A DNA stretch of 64,000 bases from Halalkalibaculum roseum (GCF_011059145.1 NZ_JAALLT010000004.1:310001-374000); one strand, 5' to 3'; positions 45,466 to 55,242 are shown, numbered from the stretch's first letter. Notes: generated by a model from the sequence alone, not told the origin. A program made the numbers and translations.

Positions 45466-46167
45466 TTAATTCTGTTCTTGTTGCTTCTCCTTGTTAAGCC
45501 AACCGGTGGCGGGTTTGAAAGATCCCACCCGGTTTTCAGTGCCCTCTATCAGACGTTTAATATTGCCTTTATGTTTTACGATGATCCCCAAGCCGACCAA
45601 TGCTCCAAATATCAATACACTTCCTGCAATAGGCCAGTCGTACCCGTACCTAAGAACCAGTAATACAATCGGATAAATAAATGCCGCAATTAAGGAAGCC
45701 AGAGAAACATATCGGCTGGCAAACATGACGATAGCAAATACAATCGCGGTGATGCCCACCGAAACTGGTTCGATACCGCAAAGCATACCTGCAGCAGTGG
45801 CCATCCCCTTGCCACCGTCAAAATTCGCATAAATAGGAAACATATGACCGATTACCGCTACCACCCCGCACACAATGCGCAGGAAAGGGTCTACATCCCA
45901 AAAAGAGAAGAGCGCTACCGGACCTGATCCGATAAAATAAGCTAGCTGGCTGACCCAGAAAGAACTGGAGTATCCTTTAAAAAAATCTATAGCCAGAACA
46001 ACCACTCCGGGTTTCCAGCCCAGTAAACGAAAGGTGTTGGTGGCCCCGGCATTGCCGCTGCCGTGATCTCTTATATCTACACCTTTTACCACTTTTCCTA
46101 CCCATATGGACGAAGGAATGGACCCAATCAGATAACTCAGTACAATTACAACCGCTAGTGCAAGCAT
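45466..46167 (-). CDS. plsY: PlsY, acyl-phosphate:glycerol-3-phosphate acyltransferase
   Basis: A 233-residue membrane enzyme with five or so hydrophobic segments. Family motifs SGNAGATNTFR (45-55 region), IDFFKGY and FDGGKGMATAAG are intact. It puts the first acyl chain on glycerol 3-phosphate using acyl phosphate. A roughly 20-residue polar C-terminal tail is longer than in short PlsY proteins. Its stop precedes gpsA by four bases. Confidence 0.96.
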   Translation of the reverse strand: MLALAVVIVLSYLIGSIPSSIWVGKVVKGVDIRDHGSGNAGATNTFRLLGWKPGVVVLAIDFFKGYSSSFWVSQLAYFIGSGPVALFSFWDVDPFLRIVCGVVAVIGHMFPIYANFDGGKGMATAAGMLCGIEPVSVGITAIVFAIVMFASRYVSLASLIAAFIYPIVLLVLRYGYDWPIAGSVLIFGALVGLGIIVKHKGNIKRLIEGTENRVGSFKPATGWLNKEKQQEQN

Positions 46168-46258
46168 AATCAGTTAGTTTTTGATGTGCTGAACTATTCC
46201 AATATAAGAGATCAAGGGGAATAGTCGAGTATTCTTCTAAAATTGTGAGGAAAAGAAG

Positions 46259-47137
46259 CTATACGTGACGCTCAGCATGATAGGAAGAACGCACAAGAGG
46301 TCCGCTTTCAACGTGCTCGAGTCCCAGTTCCTCACCGATTTTTTTATACTCTGCAAATTGGTCGGGATGTACCCACTCCTCTACCGGATGGTGCATCTTA
46401 GTCGGTTGCATATATTGTCCGATAGTCAGCACATCAACATCGTGATCAACGCAGTCCTGCATGAGTTTGGCAACCTCATCAGGCTTTTCTCCGAGACCTA
46501 CCATAATTCCGGTTTTGGTTCGCAGACCCTGATCCTTACAGCGCTGCAATAACTCTAGAGACCGTTCATATTTGGCCTGTGGACGTACTTCCCTATAGAG
46601 ACGGGGAACCGTTTCCAGATTATGACTTAACACATCGGGGGGAGTATCAATAACAATCTGAAGGGCTTCCCAAACACCGCGAAAGTCCGGGATAAGTGAC
46701 TCAATAGTTACCCCTTCAATCTCTTCGCGCAGCATTCGGTGGCATTCTGCAAAAATGGGTGCGCCACCGTCTTTTCGCTCATCACGATTGACAGAGGTAA
46801 GTACCACATGTTTTAGATTCATTTTACTGGCCGCATCGGTGACTCGACGCGGTTCATCCCAATCCAAACCCTGTATGGGGCGACCTGTTTTTACAGCGCA
46901 AAACGAGCAGGAGCGCGTGCAGACATCACCCAAAATCATGAACGTAGCTGTTCCGTTACCCCAGCATTCACCCATGTTTGGGCAACGTGCTTCTGAGCAG
47001 ACAGTGTTCAGGGAGTGTTTTTGAATGGTATCGGAAACTTCTTTGAATTTTTCTCCGGAAGGCAGCTTTACACGAAGCCAATCCGGGCGCCTCTGCGTGG
47101 TTTCTTTTCTGTCTACTACATTCAGTTCTTTAATCAT
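46259..47137 (-). CDS. lipA: Lipoyl synthase
   Basis: A 292-residue radical SAM enzyme that inserts two sulfurs into octanoyl groups. The auxiliary cluster motif is [12 protein letters not shown], the radical SAM motif CTRSCSFC, and the C-terminal RSSYHA provides the serine ligand. It is 16 bases downstream of lipB, which supplies its octanoylated substrate. Confidence 0.97.
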   Translation of the reverse strand: MIKELNVVDRKETTQRRPDWLRVKLPSGEKFKEVSDTIQKHSLNTVCSEARCPNMGECWGNGTATFMILGDVCTRSCSFCAVKTGRPIQGLDWDEPRRVTDAASKMNLKHVVLTSVNRDERKDGGAPIFAECHRMLREEIEGVTIESLIPDFRGVWEALQIVIDTPPDVLSHNLETVPRLYREVRPQAKYERSLELLQRCKDQGLRTKTGIMVGLGEKPDEVAKLMQDCVDHDVDVLTIGQYMQPTKMHHPVEEWVHPDQFAEYKKIGEELGLEHVESGPLVRSSYHAERHV

Positions 47138-47153
47138 GTTTCGTCACTAACTG

Positions 47154-47912
47154 TTATTGGGCTGCTGCTGTTGATGATCTTTTAAGATACGAAAATTCAT
47201 TGTCCAGTTCAGGCAGCGATTCTATCTTGATGATATCCACTTCAAAGACCTCTGCAAAGTGCTTCAGCAACCGTTCTTTTACTTCAGCAGGATCAATTTC
47301 TCGTCCCAGTATCTTCTGCAGGCTGGTTACCTCTTTGTCATTGATTCCACAGGGAACAATATGATTGAAATAACTTAAATCGGTATTCACGTTAAGCGCA
47401 AATCCATGCATGGTAACCCAGCGGGAACAGCGAATGCCCATGGCACATATCTTTTCGTCTCCGACCCAGACACCGGTTAATCCGTCAATGCGTCCCGCTT
47501 CGATTCCGTAATCGGCGCAGGTAAGAATCATCACTTCCTCCAGGTAGCGCAGGTATTTATGAATATCTGTAAAATGACGATCCAGATCCATTATGGGATA
47601 GCCTACAATCTGCCCCGGACCGTGATAGGTAATGTCTCCTCCGCGGTCAATTTCAATATATTCCGCATCAATATCCGAAAGCTCCTTCAAGCCTTTTAAA
47701 AGGTGGTTTGAATCACCACTTTTACCCAGCGTGTAGACGTGCGGATGCTCAACAAAAAGCAGTACATCGTTGCTCTCTTCCCCCGGCTTGTAGAGCTTCT
47801 GCTTGCGACGCGCCTGCTTCTCATCAATAAGACGCTGCTGAACAGCTGCCTGCAGATCCCACACCGGCGGGTAGGGTGCACGGTCTAAATCATATATTTC
47901 AACAGAATTCAT
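47154..47912 (-). CDS. lipB: Octanoyl-[ACP]:protein octanoyltransferase
   Basis: The 252-residue protein moves octanoyl from acyl carrier protein to lipoyl domains. RGGDITYHGPGQIVGYPI is the family signature; EKICAMGIRCSRWVTMHGFA has the catalytic Lys and HIVPCGINDKEVTSL the catalytic Cys. It is preceded on the same strand by lpdA, so substrate protein modification genes and a lipoate-using enzyme are together. Confidence 0.97.
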   Translation of the reverse strand: MNSVEIYDLDRAPYPPVWDLQAAVQQRLIDEKQARRKQKLYKPGEESNDVLLFVEHPHVYTLGKSGDSNHLLKGLKELSDIDAEYIEIDRGGDITYHGPGQIVGYPIMDLDRHFTDIHKYLRYLEEVMILTCADYGIEAGRIDGLTGVWVGDEKICAMGIRCSRWVTMHGFALNVNTDLSYFNHIVPCGINDKEVTSLQKILGREIDPAEVKERLLKHFAEVFEVDIIKIESLPELDNEFSYLKRSSTAAAQ

Positions 47913-47930
47913 TGGTTAGCATTAGAAATT

Positions 47931-47996
47931 AAAAATTAAGAATTAGGAATGTCCTTGCTGACAATTCCTAATTCGTCATTCCTAATTTTTAATTTT
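47931..47996. repeat. AT-rich inverted repeat between lpdA and lipB
   Basis: AAAATTAAGAATTAGGAATG (47932-47951) and CATTCCTAATTTTTAATTTT (47977-47996) are near-perfect reverse complements, with a further AATTCCTAATTCG copy inside. The right arm enters the lpdA stop codon. It may act as a terminator or attenuator between the two minus-strand genes. Confidence 0.75.
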
Positions 47997-49416
47997 ACTT
48001 TTTCTTAGGCTTGGAGCCCAAGTGCACGCCTTCGCCGTAGGCTTCTGCTACCGCTTCCATTACGGCTTCTGACATAGTCGGGTGCGGATGAACGGCGCTG
48101 ATAATTTCATGTCCGGTAGTTTCCAGGTCACGGGCAACCACCGCTTCAGCTATCAATTCGGTTACATGAGACCCTATCATATGGCATCCTAACCATTCGC
48201 CGTATTTCTCATCAAAAATTACCTTTACGAAGCCCTCTTCATGTCCAAGTCCGGAAGCCTTACCGCTGGCTGAGAATGGGAATTTGCCAACCTTAATATC
48301 ATAGCCTTCCTCCTTCGCCTGCTCTTCGGTATATCCAACAGAGGCAATCTGAGGCTCACAGTAGGTACATCCGGGAATGTTGTTGTAATTCATGGGCAGC
48401 GGGTCTTCACCGGCCAGTTTCTCAACACAGATAATACCTTCGTGTGATGCTTTGTGTGCCAGCCAGGGTCCGCCCGCTACATCACCGATGGCGTAAATAT
48501 TGTCGACGCTGGTCTGCATGGTCTCTTTATCGATCTTGATAGCGCCTTTTTCATACTCCACCCCAATCTCATCCAGTCCGATTCCTTCCACATTACCCGT
48601 CACACCGACTGCCGATAGAACAACGTCCGCTTCAACGGTCTCTTCCTTGTCACCGGACTTAATAGTAACCTTCACACCTTTTCCTTTCTTCTCAACCTTC
48701 TCAACGGTGCTTCCGGTTCGTACATCCAGACCCTTTTTCTTGTAGATTTTACCCAGCTCTTTGCCTACATCCTTGTCTTCAACCGGAACGAGTGTGTCTT
48801 GTAACTCGACGATAGTGACTTCGGTACCGATGGTATGATAGAAGTAGGCAAACTCAACGCCGATGGCACCTGCGCCTATGATGACCATTTTCTTAGGCTG
48901 TTTTTCAAGCTGCATGGCCTTTTCGGAATCGATAACCATCTCTCCGTCGATCTTGATATTTGGCAATTCGCGGGGACGGGCACCGGTAGCGATTATGAAA
49001 TTCTTGGCTTTAATCTGCTCTTTGGTCTTGTCTTTATCATCCACGACTTTGATCTGTTTTTTTGACTCAAAGACCCCTTTACCTTCAAAGACTTCAATCT
49101 TATTGGCCTTCATCAGGAACTGAACGCCCTTACTCATTTTATTGGCAACATTCCTGCTACGCTTTACCATGCCTCCAAAATCGGCAGAATAATCCTTCAC
49201 ATTAATTCCATAGTCTCCGGCATGTTCGATATTTTCAAATACTTCAGCAGATCTCAGCAGCGCCTTGGTTGGAATACAACCTATATTCAGGCAAACACCA
49301 CCGAGGTGTCGTTTTTCCACAATTGCCGTATTGAAACCAAGTTGAGATGCACGGATAGCCGCTACATATCCACCCGGGCCCGATCCGATTACGCAAACAT
49401 CAAATTCTTTAGCCAT
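47995..49416 (-). CDS. lpdA: Dihydrolipoyl dehydrogenase
   Basis: A 473-residue FAD enzyme, E3 of 2-oxo acid dehydrogenase and glycine cleavage complexes. The FAD motif is VIGSGPGGYVAAIRASQLG, the redox disulfide GGVCLNIGCIPTKALL, the NAD motif VIIGAGAIGVEFAYFY, and the C-terminal HPHPTMSEAVMEA carries the base. Its neighbours lipB and lipA make the cofactor it reoxidises. Confidence 0.97.
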   Translation of the reverse strand: MAKEFDVCVIGSGPGGYVAAIRASQLGFNTAIVEKRHLGGVCLNIGCIPTKALLRSAEVFENIEHAGDYGINVKDYSADFGGMVKRSRNVANKMSKGVQFLMKANKIEVFEGKGVFESKKQIKVVDDKDKTKEQIKAKNFIIATGARPRELPNIKIDGEMVIDSEKAMQLEKQPKKMVIIGAGAIGVEFAYFYHTIGTEVTIVELQDTLVPVEDKDVGKELGKIYKKKGLDVRTGSTVEKVEKKGKGVKVTIKSGDKEETVEADVVLSAVGVTGNVEGIGLDEIGVEYEKGAIKIDKETMQTSVDNIYAIGDVAGGPWLAHKASHEGIICVEKLAGEDPLPMNYNNIPGCTYCEPQIASVGYTEEQAKEEGYDIKVGKFPFSASGKASGLGHEEGFVKVIFDEKYGEWLGCHMIGSHVTELIAEAVVARDLETTGHEIISAVHPHPTMSEAVMEAVAEAYGEGVHLGSKPKKK

Positions 49417-49765
49417 GATAAAATTAATTATTGATTTGTTGAATGGTTGAATAATTGAGTTGGTCAGTTGCCTGCAAGTCTAAACAATCCAAAATAATAG
49501 TCCGGATAGAAAACTAATTCAGCAACTCAACAATTCAATTATACAGAAATTTCAAAAGGGCTCTAATTTAAGGATAATAGCGGCAAGGTGAAACGGCTGA
49601 AATCATCTGAAAAGTGGTCAAATTCTTTACATCATATGTTTTGCAACTTTCATCATTGAATAAAGGTAAAAGAGCTGTTCCTAGGTATTCCATCTACTTA
49701 ACTGAATTCAACTATAACCAATACCGTTCATTTAGCGGTCAATCATCCTACAACCAAGATTCCTC
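49417..49765. other. Divergent intergenic region with an imperfect inverted repeat
   Basis: Between lpdA (minus) and the M28 gene (plus). GAATAATTGAGTTG (49449-49462) is partly matched by CAACTCAACAATTCAATTAT (49522-49541) in inverse orientation. The rest is AT-rich. I see no strong TTTG/TAnnTTTG promoter, RNA gene or coding frame. Confidence 0.5.
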
Positions 49766-51046
49766 ATGAAGAGATTAATCCTGCTAGTCATTGTAATAAC
49801 TTCTTTGCCTCTTGCCATCGCTGCGCAGACCACTCAGGAAGATGTTTCCGAAATCATGAAAACACTTAGTGCAGATGAGATGAAAGGGCGCAAAGTATTT
49901 ACTCCTCATATTGAGGAAGCTGCAGATTTCATAGCTGAAAAGTTTTCTGAATTTGGATTGCAAACGCTGGATGAGGAAGATGACTACCTCCAGGAATTCC
50001 ACATGGAATCCATATCCCTTGAAAATTCCCGGATTACGGTGGATGGAAAAGCTTTGGATACTGACAACTTCTTTGTTTTAGCAAGTAATAGGAATATCAG
50101 GTGGTCGGAAAATGCACAGACTGATGTAAAATCTATTCCAACGGGTGCTGATTTTAGGTCGGAATTTAGCAATTTAAATCAACTTGAAGAGGATCTCATC
50201 GTGTTTGTTGATCCAACCCATTCAGATATGTTTCAACGCTACCGGCCCTATTTTTCGAGACCAAACCGTAGCTTCTCGGGAGAAAGCCAACACGATAAAG
50301 TATTCATAATGGCTGAAGAACCTGAAAACTTTAGCATCTCACTTGATAAAAATGTGGAACAGCTCACTCTTGCCAATGTAGCCGGGAAAATTGAAGGCAA
50401 AAGAAAGGATGAAATCGTACTCTTCTCCGCGCATTATGATCACATTGGTGTCGTGCAGCCTGTTGAAGGTGATTCCATTGCCAACGGAGCCAACGACAAC
50501 GCTTCGGGCACCACCGCAGTTATTGAACTGGCCGGGTATTTCTCACAACAACCCCAACCGGAACGAACGCTACTATTCGTAGCTTTTACCGCTGAGGAGG
50601 CAGGGGGATACGGATCCAAATACTTTTCTCGGCAGCTGCATCCGGATAACATCGTTGCCATGTTTAATATTGAGATGATCGGGAAGCCATTTACCGGAAA
50701 ACCGAACTCCGCTTGGATTACCGGATTTGAAAAGTCCAGTTTCGGGAAACTCCTGCAGAAAAGCACAGAGGGAATGGATTACACCTTTCTTCCGGACCCA
50801 TATCCCAACCAGAATCTGTTTTACCGTTCGGATAACGCCACACTAGCAAGGCTGGGAGTACCGGCGCACTCCATCAGTACGACCCCCATCGATGTTGATC
50901 CGGATTACCACAGGGTAACCGACGAAATTGAAACCGTGGACCTTCAACATATTACTGATACCATAAACGCTATCGCCCGGGCCGCTGAAGGAATCATCTC
51001 CGGCGAACATACGCCTACCAGGGTAGACAGGAGCATGGTAAACTGA
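49766..51046 (+). CDS. M28 family peptidase with altered metal-ligand positions
   Basis: A 426-residue exported protein with a signal peptide ending near IAAQTT. M28 segments are FSAHYDHIG, NGANDNASGTTAV and FTAEEAGGYGS, so the first ligands are present. NIEMIGKP has Glu where the usual motif has Asp, and YRSDNATLARLGVPAHS has Asn where the gene at 27853 has the ligand His (YRSDHFP). The His in PAHS might substitute. It may be a peptidase with different specificity or reduced activity. No PA domain is evident. Confidence 0.88.
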   Translation: MKRLILLVIVITSLPLAIAAQTTQEDVSEIMKTLSADEMKGRKVFTPHIEEAADFIAEKFSEFGLQTLDEEDDYLQEFHMESISLENSRITVDGKALDTDNFFVLASNRNIRWSENAQTDVKSIPTGADFRSEFSNLNQLEEDLIVFVDPTHSDMFQRYRPYFSRPNRSFSGESQHDKVFIMAEEPENFSISLDKNVEQLTLANVAGKIEGKRKDEIVLFSAHYDHIGVVQPVEGDSIANGANDNASGTTAVIELAGYFSQQPQPERTLLFVAFTAEEAGGYGSKYFSRQLHPDNIVAMFNIEMIGKPFTGKPNSAWITGFEKSSFGKLLQKSTEGMDYTFLPDPYPNQNLFYRSDNATLARLGVPAHSISTTPIDVDPDYHRVTDEIETVDLQHITDTINAIARAAEGIISGEHTPTRVDRSMVN

Positions 51047-51100
51047 TACTAATGCATTTTGCTATACCAATACGATTTCAATTACTCTGATGGGCTAAAC

Positions 51101-51568
51101 TCAGTAATACTCTTTGGTCATAAAAAGCATTTCAGGATCCCCGGTTTCAAAGCCGAAGCGCTCATAGAGCTGTCGCGCCGGGTTATCCACCCGGACTTCC
51201 AGGGTAAGCTTGCAGCATTTCAGTTTTCGGGCTCTCTTCTGTATACTCTGAAGCAATAATTCACCGATTCCCCTGTTCCTGTAATCGAGCAGAACAGCCA
51301 GATCATGAATGTTTATAAGTTTTCTCGCTTCGAAGGTTGAAAAACCTACAAAGCAATTTGCAATGCCCACTGCAGTTTCCTTATGATAGGCAATCATTGT
51401 AAAAGCGTTGGAAGTACCCCGGAGCCCCTCAATCATCTCCTGCAAAGTCTGTTGCGGGAGAGGATGTGCTCCACCCATTTCATCCTTAGCATAGGCATTA
51501 GTAAGGTATTTGATATCCGAACAGTGCCTGGGGTTCTGATAGTCCGCTTCAACAATATCTACATCCAT
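51101..51568 (-). CDS. GNAT family N-acetyltransferase
   Basis: A 155-residue protein with the acetyl-CoA-binding loop in YRNRGIGELLLQSI and the C-terminal NPARQLYERFGFETGD, typical of GNAT enzymes. The order (strand, helix, GIANCFVGF, INIHDLAVL) matches small-molecule or peptide acetyltransferases. The substrate is unknown. It converges on the M28 gene with about 54 bases between stops. Confidence 0.92.
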   Translation of the reverse strand: MDVDIVEADYQNPRHCSDIKYLTNAYAKDEMGGAHPLPQQTLQEMIEGLRGTSNAFTMIAYHKETAVGIANCFVGFSTFEARKLINIHDLAVLLDYRNRGIGELLLQSIQKRARKLKCCKLTLEVRVDNPARQLYERFGFETGDPEMLFMTKEYY

Positions 51569-51708
51569 AAGCGTAAGAGTATAAAGACATTTTACAGGAT
51601 AATAATCTGAACGAACATTTCTTGCGTATCACGCAATGAAGTGTATGATGAAACATCAACCGCCAAAACCGGTTTAACTTCCACGATGCGTATTCTGAAA
51701 ATAAACAA

Positions 51709-52500
51709 ATGGTTAAGATGTCAAAATTGAGATTTACGATTGTACTTGGCCTTGTTCTATCACTTAATTTGTTAGGAGGCTGCTCAGATACCTCTACCAA
51801 TCCCGATCAGATGCCTCCTATCCCGGACTACGACCATAAAGTCCAACCGGGTACGGCAGCCAATGACTTCCTGGCTGACTCAAATTTTACTCACCTGGTT
51901 TTGGAGGTGGATTACATGCCGGGGTATGCACCAAATGAAGAGGCTCTCGACAGTCTAGGTGCTTTCTTTGAACAACGGTTGCATAAACAGTCCATTTCTA
52001 TAAAAGAACCGACACAGATCGAATCGCGTGGCAAAGATCGCTATAGCGCTAATGAAATTCGTGCCATTGAAGAGGAAGAACGATCAACCTTTAGCGCACA
52101 GGATACCCTTGCAGCATATATGATTATTGTAGACGGCAAATACCAGGAAAGAGATCTGCTTGGTATTGCATATTATAATACCTCGAATGCCTTTTTCGGG
52201 CCCTCGTATGAGGAGGCAAGCAGCGGTATTGGTCCGCCCTCCAGATACCAGATTGAGGCGATCTCTTTCAGGCATGAATTCGGTCATCTTTTCGGATTGG
52301 TCAACATCCCTAACTCAGGAACTGATATGCAAACACCGCATCAGGATGCCGATCATGGAAATCATTGTGACAATGACCAATGCCTGATGTATTACGCGAC
52401 ACAAAGAACCGAACTCATTCAAAACGCCGTCAGCGGTGATGAGATAACCCCGCTGGATGCCAACTGCCTTGCAGACCTCGAAGCCAACGGCGGCAAATAA
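51709..52500 (+). CDS. Zincin-like lipoprotein, first of a tandem pair
   Basis: A 263-residue protein with a lipobox (LLGGCSDT, C25). The zinc motif HEFGH is at 189-193 in RHEFGHLFGL, so HExxHxxG is met, and a later HCDNDQCLMYY gives a His-Cys-x-x-Asp-x-Cys-x-Met element. Metzincins have a third His and a Met-turn in this area, so the fold may be metzincin- or archaemetzincin-like. Bacteroidota relatives are often called membrane metalloproteases. The next gene is a paralogue. Confidence 0.82.
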   Translation: MVKMSKLRFTIVLGLVLSLNLLGGCSDTSTNPDQMPPIPDYDHKVQPGTAANDFLADSNFTHLVLEVDYMPGYAPNEEALDSLGAFFEQRLHKQSISIKEPTQIESRGKDRYSANEIRAIEEEERSTFSAQDTLAAYMIIVDGKYQERDLLGIAYYNTSNAFFGPSYEEASSGIGPPSRYQIEAISFRHEFGHLFGLVNIPNSGTDMQTPHQDADHGNHCDNDQCLMYYATQRTELIQNAVSGDEITPLDANCLADLEANGGK

Positions 52501-52551
52501 AGCATTCCAACTGTAAACTTTTAAAAACACGTATCACAATAACTGTTACTT

Positions 52552-53319
52552 ATGATTTCACTTAGAAATAAAATACTATTTGCACTACTTGCACTCACCT
52601 TTCTGGCTTATGCTTGTTCGGATTCAGGTACCGGTCCGGATATAGACCCGGAACCGCAATTCAATAGCAAAGCCGCCCCCGGAGATTCTGCCAAATCATT
52701 TCTGGAGAGCGACCAATACACCAGCCTGGAAATAGAGATTGATTATATGGAAGGCTATGAACCGACACAGGAAGGGCTCAACAGTCTTAAGACATTTTTA
52801 GAAGAACGCCTGAACAAGAACAGCATTTCCTTTACAACCACTCAAATTGCAGCCGGCGGACAAAGCAGCTATACCACCGAAGATATATCAGCTATCGAAG
52901 AAGAACAACGCGATAACTATACCGAAACAGGTAGCAGTACGCTTCATGCGTACTTTTTAATTGTGGATGGGGAGTATTCGGATTCCAATGTACTGGGTAT
53001 CGCCTACTGGAATACCTCCATGGCTTTCTTTGGGCAAACGATCGAAGATATAAGCGGAACACCGCCTACAGCTCCAAGCAGACAACAAGTGGAAGGCACG
53101 GTATTTCGTCACGAAGTGGGACACAACATGGGCTTGGTAGGTAACGGAACTCCTACGCAGTCTGATCACAAAACCAGCGGCAGCGCTCATTGTACCACCG
53201 ACGGCTGTCTAATGGAGCCGGCTGTAGAAACAGGGAATATATTTCAAAACTTTAATGGAGAGGTTCCCAATCTAGATCAGCTATGTATCGAAGACCTGCA
53301 GGCTAATGGTGGGAAATAA
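52552..53319 (+). CDS. Zincin-like lipoprotein, second of a tandem pair
   Basis: The 255-residue protein parallels its neighbour over its whole length: lipobox FLAYAC (C22), PGDSAKSFLESD, IEIDYMEGYEPTQEGLNSL, IEEEQRDNYT, LGIAYWNTSMAFFG, HEVGH at 187-191 and HCTTDGCLMEP. Both end in DLQANGGK or DLEANGGK. The gap between the two is 51 bases, so they are co-transcribed and come from a tandem duplication. HEVGHNMGL again fits HExxHxxG. Confidence 0.82.
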   Translation: MISLRNKILFALLALTFLAYACSDSGTGPDIDPEPQFNSKAAPGDSAKSFLESDQYTSLEIEIDYMEGYEPTQEGLNSLKTFLEERLNKNSISFTTTQIAAGGQSSYTTEDISAIEEEQRDNYTETGSSTLHAYFLIVDGEYSDSNVLGIAYWNTSMAFFGQTIEDISGTPPTAPSRQQVEGTVFRHEVGHNMGLVGNGTPTQSDHKTSGSAHCTTDGCLMEPAVETGNIFQNFNGEVPNLDQLCIEDLQANGGK

Positions 53320-53325
53320 GATGCC

Positions 53326-53462
53326 TAGTCGTGAGTCTTGAGTCGTGAACTTCTCTGTGAAGCTTTGTGCTTCTCAGTGCTACTTTGTGGTACCACCATA
53401 GGCAACCAACCAAACTTCTCAAATCTGAAGTCTCAAGACTCATGACTCAATACTCACGACTA
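53326..53462. repeat. Composite inverted repeat between convergent genes
   Basis: TAGTCGTGAGTCTTGAGTC (53326-53344) and GACTCAATACTCACGACTA (53444-53462) form outer arms that reach the prfC stop codon, with extra GACTC words inside. At 53350-53390, inside the loop, lies a copy of the CNCNGAG-type degenerate repeat found again at 58092, 58190 and 61323. So one repeat family is nested in another. Confidence 0.7.
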
Positions 53463-55076
53463 ATTTTGCTTGAACTTATAGAGATTCTCACTACCTACTT
53501 TCTCTTCGGCCTGGTTCAGGGCATAGGTGCTGTCGAAAAGTACGATAGGGTTCCCTTCCATATCTTTGGTGACATGGGTTGAATAGCTTTTCTCAAGCTT
53601 GTCAATAACTTCCTGGTCTTCGGGCAGCCAGCGCGCTGAGTTGTAGGTAACGGGAGTCATGTGGAGTTCACAGTTGTACTCCGATTGCATACGATGTTTT
53701 ACCACATCAAACTGCAGTGCTCCTACGGTTCCCAACAGTAGCTCATTACCCACTCCTTTGGGGACCTCAAACACGTGAACCACACCCTCCTCGGCAAGCT
53801 GTTTCAGACCCTCTCGCAACTGTTTCCTTTTGAAGGGGTCTTTTGTAGACACTTTCATAAAGTGCTCCGGGGTAAACAGGGGTATCACATTAAAACGAAC
53901 CGGATGGTCGCTGAAGATGGTTGTCCCAATTCGAAATGAACCGGGGTTGAAAAGGGAAACAATATCACCCGGATAGGCTTCCTCCAGAATATGACGTTCA
54001 TCGCCCATCAATGTATGCGGGGTTGACATCTTTATTTTCTTATTCCCATTACCGTCAGCTTGCTCTACCTCTAAACCGCGTTCAAACTTTCCTGATGTCA
54101 CCCGAACAAAAGCAGCACAGTCACGGTGGTCGGGATTCATATTTGCCTGAAGCTTGAAAATAAATCCCGAGAAATCATCGGTGATCACCCGTTCGGAACC
54201 GTCTTCGTTCTCATAAGGTTGCGGCGGATTGGCCAATTTTGAAAAATAATCCAGGAATACATCAAGTCCGAAGTTATTGAGCGCAGACCCGAAGAACATA
54301 GGCGTACACTTGCCGTGCTGATACGCCTCAGGATCCATGGAGTCAAAAAGATCTTCTGTCAGCATTACCTCTTCACGAAAACGATCTTTTTCGGCCTGCG
54401 ACAATACCGCCTTTTCCAGACCTTCTTCCAGATCGTATACTTCTTTTTCGGCCTTCTTGGCGCCGTGTTTCTCTTTTCTGAGCAAATATAATTTTTTACC
54501 AATCAGGTCATAGATCCCCTGGAAATCTTTACCGTAGCCCAGCGGCCATGATGCCGGTATCGGTTCGATACCCAGCTGGTTTTCTACATTGCTCATCACT
54601 TCCAGCGGTTCCATACCCGGACGGTCGCACTTATTCACAAAAGTAATGATGGGGATCTCCCGCATCTTACACACTTCAAACAGCTTTTCGGTCTGTTCCT
54701 CGACGCCTTTAGCAACGTCAATTACCATCAGTGCCGTATCCGCGGCAACCAGGGTTCTAAGCGTGTCCTCTGAAAAGTCTTTGTGACCGGGCGTATCCAG
54801 CAGGTTGTATTTGATATTATCTTTTTCAAAACGAAGTACGGAGGAAGTGACCGATATACCCCGTTCCTTTTCAATGGCCATCCAGTCGGATGCGGCATAA
54901 CGCGAGGCTTTACGCTGGCGGATAGAACCGGCCTCGTGTATGGCACCGCCATAAAGCAGTAGCTTCTCGGTAAGTGTGGTCTTACCGGCATCGGGGTGAG
55001 AAATAATGGCAAAGGTACGTCGCCTCTTCGCCTCTTCCTCAATCAATTTCTGGGTATCTGTAGCTGTTTCGGGCAT
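53460..55076 (-). CDS. prfC: Peptide chain release factor 3
   Basis: A 538-residue GTPase that recycles RF1 and RF2 after termination. G motifs are ISHPDAGKTTLTEKLL, DTPGHKDFSEDT and NKCDRPGM; SRYAASDWMAIEKERGISVT is the switch region shared with EF-G relatives. The ATG at 55076 is preferred over one at 55112 because a TATATTTG element at 55117-55110 would put the transcript start inside the longer version. Confidence 0.95.
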   Translation of the reverse strand: MPETATDTQKLIEEEAKRRRTFAIISHPDAGKTTLTEKLLLYGGAIHEAGSIRQRKASRYAASDWMAIEKERGISVTSSVLRFEKDNIKYNLLDTPGHKDFSEDTLRTLVAADTALMVIDVAKGVEEQTEKLFEVCKMREIPIITFVNKCDRPGMEPLEVMSNVENQLGIEPIPASWPLGYGKDFQGIYDLIGKKLYLLRKEKHGAKKAEKEVYDLEEGLEKAVLSQAEKDRFREEVMLTEDLFDSMDPEAYQHGKCTPMFFGSALNNFGLDVFLDYFSKLANPPQPYENEDGSERVITDDFSGFIFKLQANMNPDHRDCAAFVRVTSGKFERGLEVEQADGNGNKKIKMSTPHTLMGDERHILEEAYPGDIVSLFNPGSFRIGTTIFSDHPVRFNVIPLFTPEHFMKVSTKDPFKRKQLREGLKQLAEEGVVHVFEVPKGVGNELLLGTVGALQFDVVKHRMQSEYNCELHMTPVTYNSARWLPEDQEVIDKLEKSYSTHVTKDMEGNPIVLFDSTYALNQAEEKVGSENLYKFKQN

Positions 55077-55109
55077 TAATTTACTGATAATTTCATTTCC
55101 AAAAGACGT

Positions 55110-55117
55110 CAAATATA
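55110..55117 (-). promoter_or_regulatory. Possible -7 element of prfC
   Basis: The minus strand reads TATATTTG, matching TAnnTTTG. A start near 55104 would leave about 28 bases before the ATG at 55076. I see no TTTG at the usual distance upstream, so support is partial. Confidence 0.4.
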
Positions 55118-55242
55118 AGCATTTGGTATGGATTTATCACTCTTCTTAGCGGCCTACCTTACAGAACACGAAAGACGTAAATCAGGTTTATAAAAAGTTA
55201 CTTTTATTGATGACCGGTATTACCTGATTAATCCGTGTTCCA

